Assembly: GCA_002695025.1 (NCBI GenBank)
Contig: NZNV01000028.1
Coordinates: 62,001-126,000, forward strand
Length of the DNA: 64,000 nucleotides
From: Owenweeksia sp.
GTDB taxonomy: Bacteria > Bacteroidota > Bacteroidia > Flavobacteriales > Schleiferiaceae
Reading direction: 5' to 3'
The translations under genes and the position numbers were made by a program. Every line of letters begins with the position of its first letter. The stretch's first letter is position 1. The notes beneath the pieces were generated by a model. It saw only the letters and a program-made list of their open reading frames with translations, was not told where the DNA came from and did no database searches. Below are positions 34,482-42,188 of the stretch, piece after piece.

Positions 34482-35717
34482 TTGAAGAAATTTCTGACCC
34501 TAGGAGCAATGTTGGGCATGTTATTGAACACCGCCATTTACCCGCTCTATGCACAACATAATACCTCATATTTTCACACGGAGGGCAAGAAGTTGATAGA
34601 CCCTAAAGGAAACCCTATACTTTTAAAAGGCACCAACCTGGGTAATTGGCTGGTGCCCGAAGGTTATATGTTTAAGCTGGACCAGGTAAATGCTCCACGA
34701 CTTATTGATGAGTTGCTTCATGAAATGGTAGGCCCCGATAGTTTAGAGGCCTTTTGGGATACTTACCTGGAGAATTATATTACCCATGATGATATCAGGT
34801 ATCTAAAATCAATAGGATGTAACCATTTGCGGGTCCCTTTTCATTACCGGCTTTTTACCGATGATCTGTATATGGGTAAGCGCAATGCGGGCTTTAAATA
34901 CCTGGACCGGGTAGTGGCGTGGTGCAGGGAGGAAGGGCTCTACGTTTTGCTGGACATGCACTGTGCCCCTGGCGGACAAACCGGTGACAATATAGATGAT
35001 AGCTACGGGTATCCTTACTTATTCAGCAGCAAGGCTTCACAGGATCTGATGAGTGAAATCTGGGTAAAAATAGCCCAACACTATAAAGAGGAGCCAATCA
35101 TAATAGGTTACGACCTTATGAATGAACCGGTAGCGCATTATTTTAAGGGTAATATTGAATGGTTTAATGCGCGGCTATATGAGCTTTACAAGCGTTTGAT
35201 TGAAGATATCAGGTCCGTAGATTCCAGCCATTCCATATTCCTGAATGGCTCCCTCTGGGCTACGAATTTTGATGTTTTCAAAGAGCCCATGGGAGAAAAT
35301 ATCGTGTATGAATTCCATAAATACTGGTTTGATGTGGAACAGGGCGCGGTGCAGCCCTATGTTGATTTCAGCGAGAAGTACCAGGTTCCCATTTACATCG
35401 GGGAAACCGGTGAGAATACCGATAAATGGGTGGAAGATTTCAGGATTTTGTTGGATGAGAATACTATCAGCTGGTGCTTTTGGCCTTATAAAAAGATGAA
35501 CAACACCAAGGGTATTATGAATTTTAAAGAACCTGAAGGCTGGAAAAAGATCAGTAATTACGCCAGGAGTAATAGAAGCTCCTACAAGGAGATACGTAAT
35601 AACCTTCCTGACCGGCAGTTGGTGCAAAAGGCTCTTCATGAATACCTGGTCAATTGTCGTTTTGAAGAGTGCTTTGAAAATACATCCTATAGTAAAGCCC
35701 TGGGCTTTCATCAATAG
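34482..35717 (+). CDS. Glycoside hydrolase family 5 (cellulase-like) protein
   Basis: Exported (alpha/beta)8 glycosidase of 411 residues. The start is a TTG giving a KKFLTLGAMLGMLLNTAIY signal peptide; no in-frame ATG fits it. GH5 landmarks: GNPILLKGTNLGNWLVPEG, HLRVPFHYRLF, YVLLDMHCAPGGQ, the acid/base Glu in YDLMNEPVAHYF (about residue 212) and the nucleophile Glu in PIYIGETGEN (about 308). Substrate is probably a beta-glucan such as beta-1,3 or beta-1,4; subfamily not resolved. It is the first chromosomal gene right of the candidate att site and stands alone. Confidence 0.88.
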   Translation: MKKFLTLGAMLGMLLNTAIYPLYAQHNTSYFHTEGKKLIDPKGNPILLKGTNLGNWLVPEGYMFKLDQVNAPRLIDELLHEMVGPDSLEAFWDTYLENYITHDDIRYLKSIGCNHLRVPFHYRLFTDDLYMGKRNAGFKYLDRVVAWCREEGLYVLLDMHCAPGGQTGDNIDDSYGYPYLFSSKASQDLMSEIWVKIAQHYKEEPIIIGYDLMNEPVAHYFKGNIEWFNARLYELYKRLIEDIRSVDSSHSIFLNGSLWATNFDVFKEPMGENIVYEFHKYWFDVEQGAVQPYVDFSEKYQVPIYIGETGENTDKWVEDFRILLDENTISWCFWPYKKMNNTKGIMNFKEPEGWKKISNYARSNRSSYKEIRNNLPDRQLVQKALHEYLVNCRFEECFENTSYSKALGFHQ

Positions 35718-35924
35718 GTGCTTGATATGGGCTTTCGGCAAATTTTTAAACCGTAATCATCGTGAAGATTAACCCTGGGGCTATCCTAATTAGTAAACAT
35801 GGGTGTTTTGTAAGGCCTGTGCTGGCTAAACATTCTCTTTCCTGGAATCATTCAGGCTAAAGAGTGCTCTAAAAAAGATAGGTACTCTAAGGATGCTTAT
35901 TTGCCTGGCCACCTAGACAAAACA

Positions 35925-35956
35925 AAATGCCGCCACGCGGAAACGTGGCGGCATTT
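35925..35956. terminator. Strong bidirectional terminator
   Basis: A perfect 13-bp stem, AAATGCCGCCACG (35925-35937) with CGTGGCGGCATTT (35944-35956), around CGGAAA. It lies 21 bp beyond the stop of the minus-strand T9SS gene, between it and the GH5 gene, and can end both. Confidence 0.85.
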
Positions 35957-35977
35957 CTTACTCAAGAATTATCAGCA

Positions 35978-38917
35978 CTACTTGATCATCAGTTTGTCGG
36001 AATGAACAACTGCGTCATTATAATACACCTGATAGAGATACATACCTGGTATCAGGCCACTCAGGTCAATGCGATTCTCGCTATTGATAGTACAGGGGCC
36101 GCTATACACTGTGTGACCAGCCACATCCACAATATGCAATAAAGCCTGGCCATGGTGCTCGGGAGCCTGTTCCATGCGCACATTTAAGAGCGCAAAAGAA
36201 TGGGCGGGGTTGGGAACCAATGAAACTTCACTGATATGGAAGCTTCCAGCTTCGTCCAGGCTTGTTGGATCTCCGTTTTCGCTTGCATCGGTTTTTGATG
36301 TCCTTCTGGGTTTACAGGCACAAATAGGGTCCGACCATGCGGAGGCGGAACCGTTTCCGCAAACAGCCCGTACCCTCCAGGAGAAACAGGAGGAAAAACC
36401 AATTGTATCAATGGTATTGGTGGTTTGTACAATAACTTCACCAGGCAGGAAAGGTGTACTACAGCAATTGGGGTCGCTTTGATAGACGGCTATTTCATAA
36501 TATGCTGTATAAGGTACTGCTTGCCATCCTAAACGGTGTCCAAAAGGAGTAATCGAACACTTGAGTTGTTCCGGGGGATTTGGATTACACGGCTGACAAG
36601 AGCAAACGGATGCACTCCAGGGAGATACTTTACCATTTGCACAGATGGCTCTTACCTGCCAGGAAAAGCATTTTGTACTTCGGAGGGTATAGGAAGGGGT
36701 AAGCGAACTGTCCATAAAAGACTGAAAAAGGTTATCCGGACCACAGCAGCTTTCATCTCCTATGAAAAAACGTATTTCGTAGCTCACCGCATTGGCTACC
36801 GGGCTCCAGGTCATCATCTGGTTACGGCTGGATAAAACACATTGCAAATCCTGAGGAGCGCTAAGCTCACAGGGTGGGGCACAAGTGAAGGTATAGGTCA
36901 CACTATCGCTGCAACCGGTGGCATTATCGGTAACCACCACACTTATGGGCAGTTGATTGAAAGAAACGGAAGCGGCATCACCGGTAGTATTGTTACTCCA
37001 GGCAAAAGAATGCGTAGCCGTAGTCAGTACCGTACCGTTACTCAATACCCGGATGGGGAATTGCGTATCCGGGAACTTACAGGGGTCAAAACTACAGAGA
37101 GAATCTACATCCAGGCCGAAATCGGTATTGTCACAACAAGAGCCGTTAAGGCCGGGATTCTCGCAACAGCTAAAATTATAGGTATAGGACCATACACAGC
37201 TTCCGGGGCCGCTTACCGTAACCACCACTGTGGAATCGGGGTAAGTGGAGGAGATAGCGGAATGATTCCCGGGTTCATGGCTCCAGGAGATGTTGTAAAT
37301 ATTATTATCCACCAGTGAGCCATCTTCATTGTATACAAATATCGGGAAGGCTTCATCCGGATGCTCACAATAATCGCAGCAGGGATCACCGCCACCGCCA
37401 CGCTGGGCCATACCGGAAGAAACCCGCTTTTTATAATCATCTATTTCAGCTTGTACGGCTGCAGGTATACGGTAGCTGGCGTTGGGAGCGTAGAGGTCGC
37501 AGCAGGTAAATACATTAAATTCAGGGCAGCACACCTCCTGGTAGACGTAATCGTTGTTCTGCCCGGGATTGGTGTGGTAGTCATTTTCCCAGCGGATTTG
37601 CCCCGGGCCGAAGGAGAACATCACATCCACGCGAAAATCAAAGCCATCTCCGGGGTTCACATTGGCGGGTAGGTTAGCCGGGGTTACAGTAAAGGAGAAA
37701 TAGTTATTGCTGAGATTGACCGGGATAAACCCTACGGTTACATCCGCACCGTTCTGGAGAATAGAGAGTTTTACACTATCAATCAAAGCGGTATCGCAAT
37801 TCAGGATAGCGTAGTCAATGGTACCATTAACAGTAAGCGTATCGCCCTGGCAAGGTTTGGTGGAGTTCAATTCTACCGCTCCCTGGAAATTACAGGAGTC
37901 CCTTTCCTCGGTACAGGTATCACAAATGTTGTCAACATAAGCGTATCCCCAGTGTCCCCCCCAGCCGCAATCGGTAGCAATAAATTCGAGGGTTACCGTA
38001 TCACCGGGTTGGCCACAAGCGTCTACAAAACCACATTTCCAGTCACGGTATCTGATAGGGGAATTCTGGCTTGTACTGTTAGGAGGCGCTTCAAAAAGAA
38101 AAGGGTCAGATGAGTAAGCGCTATGACAAAGCCTGTCACATTCTATTCCATTAGTATTCAGTACCCTGGCTAAAAAAGTGGGTTTTTCACCATCATGACT
38201 AAATCCAGGGTCCACCAGTACAGGTGCATAATGGAAGAAGATGCGTTCGTCTACTTCCGAAAGTACCACATGCTTAATCAACTTGCTTACACTATTCTCA
38301 GGCCGTGTACGATTAGGAGCGTCTTGATCGGAATTGATACGTGCTGCATGTTGTCCGTCAAAAACCCTTTGGATAGGTACGTTAGAGTCGGCTCCCGTAT
38401 CTACTATCGCAAAATCCCCGGTATACGTCATAGGACTACTGGTAAAGTTCAGGGTACTGACGGTTGGTGAGGCGGTAAGTATATCACAGTCGCCTTGAGT
38501 GTATTCAAAGTACGATACTTCTCCACTGTAATTGCTGAAATCATTGCTCTCAAAACCACCGTTATCGCAGGAGCCGGCTATAAATTGCGGGATAAAAATG
38601 TCCTTAGCCCAGGGGTTGTTGAGGAAATACTGGGTACGCCAGTACTGTTCTTTAAATTGCTGAAGAAGAATGGCTTCCTCGGCCTGGCTGATGGGCTCTT
38701 CAGAATGAATAAGATATTGATCAAATCTTTGAGTTTCGGATGGAGGCAGGCTTTTATGGATGTTATCATCAATAAAGCTGGCTATTTTCTGCTCTTCAGC
38801 TTTCATAAGTACCAGGCGATTGGCATACTGGCTGCTGGTCTCCTGGGCCAGAACATAGGATGTTAGCATACAGACCATAAGGACTATGGCCCAACACGAG
38901 TTGAGTTTTCGGATCAT
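35978..38917 (-). CDS. Large secreted T9SS protein with fibronectin-III-like domains
   Basis: Exported protein of 979 residues. Signal peptide to about residue 24 (LMVCMLTSYVLAQ). Residues 120-320 form a jelly-roll-like domain starting CDNGGFESNDFSNYSG, with a Cys pattern ending DNICDTCTEERDSC. Two matching FnIII-like repeats follow: PQDLQCVLSSRNQMMTWSPV and PEQLKCSITPFGHRLGWQAV, each with a Cys-Cys and ending W-x-V-R-A-x-C. The tail (EVSLVPNPAHSFALLNVR ... PGMYLYQVYYND) is a type A sorting domain. Unusually rich in Cys (several CC pairs), so it needs oxidative folding. It probably serves adhesion or binding; no enzyme motif is seen. Confidence 0.84.
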   Translation of the reverse strand: MIRKLNSCWAIVLMVCMLTSYVLAQETSSQYANRLVLMKAEEQKIASFIDDNIHKSLPPSETQRFDQYLIHSEEPISQAEEAILLQQFKEQYWRTQYFLNNPWAKDIFIPQFIAGSCDNGGFESNDFSNYSGEVSYFEYTQGDCDILTASPTVSTLNFTSSPMTYTGDFAIVDTGADSNVPIQRVFDGQHAARINSDQDAPNRTRPENSVSKLIKHVVLSEVDERIFFHYAPVLVDPGFSHDGEKPTFLARVLNTNGIECDRLCHSAYSSDPFLFEAPPNSTSQNSPIRYRDWKCGFVDACGQPGDTVTLEFIATDCGWGGHWGYAYVDNICDTCTEERDSCNFQGAVELNSTKPCQGDTLTVNGTIDYAILNCDTALIDSVKLSILQNGADVTVGFIPVNLSNNYFSFTVTPANLPANVNPGDGFDFRVDVMFSFGPGQIRWENDYHTNPGQNNDYVYQEVCCPEFNVFTCCDLYAPNASYRIPAAVQAEIDDYKKRVSSGMAQRGGGGDPCCDYCEHPDEAFPIFVYNEDGSLVDNNIYNISWSHEPGNHSAISSTYPDSTVVVTVSGPGSCVWSYTYNFSCCENPGLNGSCCDNTDFGLDVDSLCSFDPCKFPDTQFPIRVLSNGTVLTTATHSFAWSNNTTGDAASVSFNQLPISVVVTDNATGCSDSVTYTFTCAPPCELSAPQDLQCVLSSRNQMMTWSPVANAVSYEIRFFIGDESCCGPDNLFQSFMDSSLTPSYTLRSTKCFSWQVRAICANGKVSPWSASVCSCQPCNPNPPEQLKCSITPFGHRLGWQAVPYTAYYEIAVYQSDPNCCSTPFLPGEVIVQTTNTIDTIGFSSCFSWRVRAVCGNGSASAWSDPICACKPRRTSKTDASENGDPTSLDEAGSFHISEVSLVPNPAHSFALLNVRMEQAPEHHGQALLHIVDVAGHTVYSGPCTINSENRIDLSGLIPGMYLYQVYYNDAVVHSDKLMIK

Positions 38918-39253
38918 GTAATTTTAAATTAAAATAGGTTGCTTCCTACTCTTTTATGGATTTTCGGAATCCTCCATTGGAATCTTGGCCACGAAAATAT
39001 TTATTGTCCGTAGCCGGGAATTATGGAACTAGTAAAGCGTTTTCTTTAAAGAGAATGGCCAGGCCAAAAAAGAGTTTTTCAAGGTTTTGATTACGAACTA
39101 ACCAAGCCTTCTGCTTTGTTAAAAAGCTAATAGTTGACCGGTGTCTGATAAATTAGTTATAGAGATTCCAAATGCTGGAGGAGTTCGAGTCTTTTAAAGT
39201 GAAAGCCTCTCATATAAGGACGACTTTTCCCTGCGTGTCATAAACCTGAAATC

Positions 39254-39342
39254 AAATAATAGAAAGCCACCTTCAAATAATAAAGTCCCGGACGTAAATA
39301 ATAGAGTTGCACCCCGGAGCTTCAAAGGGCATGGTATGTTTG
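39254..39342 (+). promoter_or_regulatory. Three direct repeats at 21-bp spacing upstream of a -7 box
   Basis: AAATAATA begins at 39254, 39275 and 39296, exactly 21 bp (two helical turns) apart. After the third comes TTG (39307) and then TATGTTTG at 39335-39342, a perfect TAnnTTTG box, 38 bp before the SPFH-like gene. The repeats sit where activator sites normally lie. The rest of the 460-bp gap 38918-39379 shows nothing else. Confidence 0.55.
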
Positions 39343-39379
39343 AGCAGAATTAATAACAAACCCGCTTAAAACGCACCCC

Positions 39380-40408
39380 ATGGAAACAAAAACAAAATTC
39401 ATCACCTTACTAAGCTTAACCTTTTTTCTAACGCTTACTTCCTGCCAGAAAAAGCAAACCCAACAAGAGCCGGTGCGCCAGCAAATGGTCAGCCAGTCCG
39501 TTTTGAACGGTGTGCGCCTGGCGGATGGCATGCCACTCAGCATTAAACTATCTACCCGCTGGGAAATTGCGGACAGTAAACACTTTGAAAAACAGTTTGG
39601 CAGTACCGGCCGCTACGATACCCTGGTGTTAACCCCCAAACAACTGGAACTGGCCAACCAGGTCTCCAATCGCTTTGAGCATGTGGATTCCGTTTTCACC
39701 ACCCAGCGCCAGGCTTTTATCCTGCAACTGAAGCAACACCTGCTCAACAAGTTGGGAGAAGAGGGAGTAGAGGTCAATGACGTGATCGTGTCCAAAATAG
39801 AATTCCCTGCTTCCTACACCAATGTGAAAGAGCGCCTGGCCTTACAGGAGCAGGAGTTGAAGAGCATCCGTAAACAAAGCGTTATTGACCTGGAAAATGC
39901 GGAAGCGCAAAAGAAAAAGGCCATAGCCCAGGGCGTAGTAAATGTGGAACAGGCGCAGATAGACGCCCGCCTGGAAAAAATACAAGCCGAGATGGAGCAG
40001 AGCCGCAGGGCTTCCATGCTGGCCAAGGCTGAAACGGACAAGCAGGTGGCTGAACGCAGGGCGCAGGCCGAAGCGCGCAGGCAGGTTTTACTGGCTGAAG
40101 CTGATGCCAGGCAGAGAGAACTGTACGCTGATGTGGAGGTAGAGCGCAGCCGTAAACTCAACAACGTAGAAGTAAAGAAACAAGAGGAACTGGCGCAGGT
40201 AGAGCTTAAAAAGGAAGAGCAAAACAATGAGCTGGCCTACCAGCATAACGTAAAAATGGCCAGCCTCTGTGAGCAGCGCCCGGCTTATGCCAGCTACCTG
40301 ATCAATAAGCAGATGGCCGAAAAAGTGCAGATAGCTGTACTGCCCAACGATAAAAATGCCACGGTATTCAGCGGCTTACTCAACCAGGAAATGACCTTTG
40401 CCAAATAA
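39380..40408 (+). CDS. SPFH/band-7-like lipoprotein with long coiled coil
   Basis: Protein of 342 residues. A lipoprotein signal ends at LTLTSC (Cys 22). Residues 45-155 look like the prohibitin/band-7 fold (LADGMPLSIKLSTRWEIAD; LVLTPKQLELANQVSNRF; VEVNDVIVSKIEFP). Residues 155-295 form a charged coiled coil rich in Ala, Glu, Gln and Arg (AQIDARLEKIQAEMEQSRR). SPFH proteins build ring assemblies on membranes; a lipid-anchored periplasmic form is less usual than the common TM-anchored one. It is monocistronic, with the 21-bp repeat array and a perfect -7 box upstream. Confidence 0.75.
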   Translation: METKTKFITLLSLTFFLTLTSCQKKQTQQEPVRQQMVSQSVLNGVRLADGMPLSIKLSTRWEIADSKHFEKQFGSTGRYDTLVLTPKQLELANQVSNRFEHVDSVFTTQRQAFILQLKQHLLNKLGEEGVEVNDVIVSKIEFPASYTNVKERLALQEQELKSIRKQSVIDLENAEAQKKKAIAQGVVNVEQAQIDARLEKIQAEMEQSRRASMLAKAETDKQVAERRAQAEARRQVLLAEADARQRELYADVEVERSRKLNNVEVKKQEELAQVELKKEEQNNELAYQHNVKMASLCEQRPAYASYLINKQMAEKVQIAVLPNDKNATVFSGLLNQEMTFAK

Positions 40409-40440
40409 CAGCTTTGTTTCCATGCCTTAACCAGGCCCGG

Positions 40441-40470
40441 CCACCGGTTGCTTTGCAGTCGGTGGTTTTT
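40441..40470 (+). terminator. Terminator after the SPFH-like gene
   Basis: CCACCG (40441-40446) pairs with CGGTGG (40460-40465) around a 13-nt loop, then TTTTT. Weak stem but well placed, 33 bp after the stop codon. Confidence 0.5.
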
Positions 40471-40474
40471 GGGT

Positions 40475-41329
40475 TTAGGAAGCGGCTCGTTCCGCCATTT
40501 GGCGGGCCATCCTTTTTTTCCAGTCGGCCCATTTTTCCTCGTAATAGGTGCTGATGAGGTCATCCACCTTTTTCATGATAAATACATTATAGGCTCCCTT
40601 CAGCTGTTTAAGGATGGAGCTGTTTACGGTACGCAGCGCCATTCCAAAGCCGGTGGTGATGTATTCATTGTAATGCCACCATCCGCTGGGCATAAATACG
40701 GTATCACCGTGTTTCAACACTGCGGTAAAGCCTTCTGCTTTGGCCAGGGCCGGGAATTCATTATAATCCGGATTGCGGAGATCTACATTACTATGCGACC
40801 CCATGGGCTGCTTGTAGAGGAAGGGCGACATTTCGGGGCTGAAAAGCGTTACGCGTTTTTCACCCGAGAACTGGGTGAGGAATACGTTGGACAGGTCAAT
40901 GTCATAGTGCAGCCTTACTTCTGAGCCTTCTCCGCCAAAAAACATTACGGGCACCGATTTTACCCAGCCATCGGCAATATCCGGGAAGGTGAAATCCTGT
41001 TTCAGTTGCGGGGCATATTTGAAGATGTTAAAAAGGAACAGCCTGAAATCATTGGGGCCTTGTTGAATAAGATCAATGTAATCCGAGAAGCTCATTACCT
41101 GTTCCGGGGGCATTTTGATGCGCGTAGGTTGGTTGGTTTTCCAGCTTCCGAACACTTGCACCTTTTCATGGCCCACCAGGGTCTTAAAGCGCTCGTAGGT
41201 CCAGTTTTGCATGGATGGCCAATTCTCACCAAAGCTCCGGAAGATCAAGGGTTTTTGAGGAAGGTAATACTCTTTTTGAAACTCTTCGCGAGTAATACTT
41301 TCTCTGAATTCTATAGGCTGTAAATCCAT
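40475..41329 (-). CDS. Cupin-like / JmjC-type Fe(II)-oxygenase
   Basis: Cytosolic protein of 284 residues of the cupin_8/JmjC group. QKPLIFRSFGENWPSMQNW is the typical start of the domain. The iron site is H-x-D in VRLHYDIDLSNVFLTQ (about residue 152) and a distal His in VFMPSGWWHYNEY (about 233). FSGEKRVTLFSPEMSPFLY matches the strand between them. These enzymes use 2-oxoglutarate and hydroxylate proteins or small molecules; the target is unknown. A second, longer JmjC gene lies at 56180-57367 with a different arrangement. A palindrome and -7 box are upstream. Confidence 0.85.
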   Translation of the reverse strand: MDLQPIEFRESITREEFQKEYYLPQKPLIFRSFGENWPSMQNWTYERFKTLVGHEKVQVFGSWKTNQPTRIKMPPEQVMSFSDYIDLIQQGPNDFRLFLFNIFKYAPQLKQDFTFPDIADGWVKSVPVMFFGGEGSEVRLHYDIDLSNVFLTQFSGEKRVTLFSPEMSPFLYKQPMGSHSNVDLRNPDYNEFPALAKAEGFTAVLKHGDTVFMPSGWWHYNEYITTGFGMALRTVNSSILKQLKGAYNVFIMKKVDDLISTYYEEKWADWKKRMARQMAERAAS

Positions 41330-41353
41330 TTTAAACAGAATTAAATGAATTTA

Positions 41354-41386
41354 CAAAAATACGGACATATCTTCTTCAAAGAAGAT
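41354..41386 (-). promoter_or_regulatory. -7 box and palindromic operator for the cupin gene
   Basis: On the minus strand TATTTTTG (41354-41361) is a perfect TAnnTTTG box. Eight bases further up lies the palindrome ATCTTCTT-CA-AAGAAGAT (41369-41386), both arms perfect, covering the -33 area. A repressor bound there would block the promoter. Confidence 0.5.
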
Positions 41387-41418
41387 GATATTCGTCAATT
41401 CAAAGCTGAAGACGCAAT

Positions 41419-42165
41419 TTAATGGATCCGCGTGATCAGCTCCATCACCTCCGCCCGTTTGCGGTTGGATACCGGTACCCGGCCACGGTTGCTCATGACC
41501 AGGTAGCCCCCCTCCGTTTTTACAAATTCCTTTACTTCCTGCAGGTTGATGAGGTGGGATTGGTGGACCCGGCAAAAGCCAAGCGGGCTCAGCAACTGGT
41601 CAAAATGCTTCAGGGTTTTGGTAACCAGTATCTCCTGGCCGTCTTTCATGCAAAAAAGGGTGTAATTCACATCCGCTTCGCAGCGGATAATATCCGAAGT
41701 AAGGCAGATGTGGATCTTATCCGCAGTGTGCAGGGCCATTCTTTTAGCGGGAGTGCCTTCAGCCTGTAAATGTTCCTTCAGCAGGTCTACATTTTCGGCC
41801 GGCAAAGCAGGAGCGGCCGTAGCTTTTTGTACCGCTGCAATCAATTCCTCAATATCAATGGGTTTCAAAAGGTAATCAATGGCTGAGAACTTAAAAGCCT
41901 GGATGGCATGGGCATCCGAGGCGGTGGTAAAGATCACCTTAAAAGGTATTTCACCGCAAAGCTCCAGCACGTCAAAGCCGGTGCCATCTTCCATGTGGAT
42001 GTCCAGGAACACGATATCCGGCCGGTGCTTTTTAATGGCTTTTAAACCGCTGAGTACGCCATCCGCTTCACCCACCACTTTAAGTTGCGGGCAAAAACTC
42101 TGCAGGTCGCGCTTCAGGAAGTCGCGGGCCTTGCTGTTATCGTCTATGATGAGGGCGGTGTTCAT
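41419..42165 (-). CDS. LytTR-family response regulator
   Basis: Two-component regulator of 248 residues. The receiver domain has the acidic pair at the start (LIIDDNSKARDF), the phospho-acceptor Asp in DIVFLDIHMEDGTGFDVLE (about residue 56) and Lys in YLLKPIDIEEL. The LytTR DNA-binding domain covers about residues 140-245 (IIRCEADVNYTLFCMKDGQ; FDQLLSPLGFCRVHQSHLIN; VPVSNRKRAEVMELI). It binds direct repeats by family knowledge. The kinase gene ends 24 bp upstream on the same strand, so they form one signalling unit. Targets are unknown. Confidence 0.93.
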   Translation of the reverse strand: MNTALIIDDNSKARDFLKRDLQSFCPQLKVVGEADGVLSGLKAIKKHRPDIVFLDIHMEDGTGFDVLELCGEIPFKVIFTTASDAHAIQAFKFSAIDYLLKPIDIEELIAAVQKATAAPALPAENVDLLKEHLQAEGTPAKRMALHTADKIHICLTSDIIRCEADVNYTLFCMKDGQEILVTKTLKHFDQLLSPLGFCRVHQSHLINLQEVKEFVKTEGGYLVMSNRGRVPVSNRKRAEVMELITRIH

Positions 42166-42188
42166 ATCAGAGATCGGAAAGATAAGTT

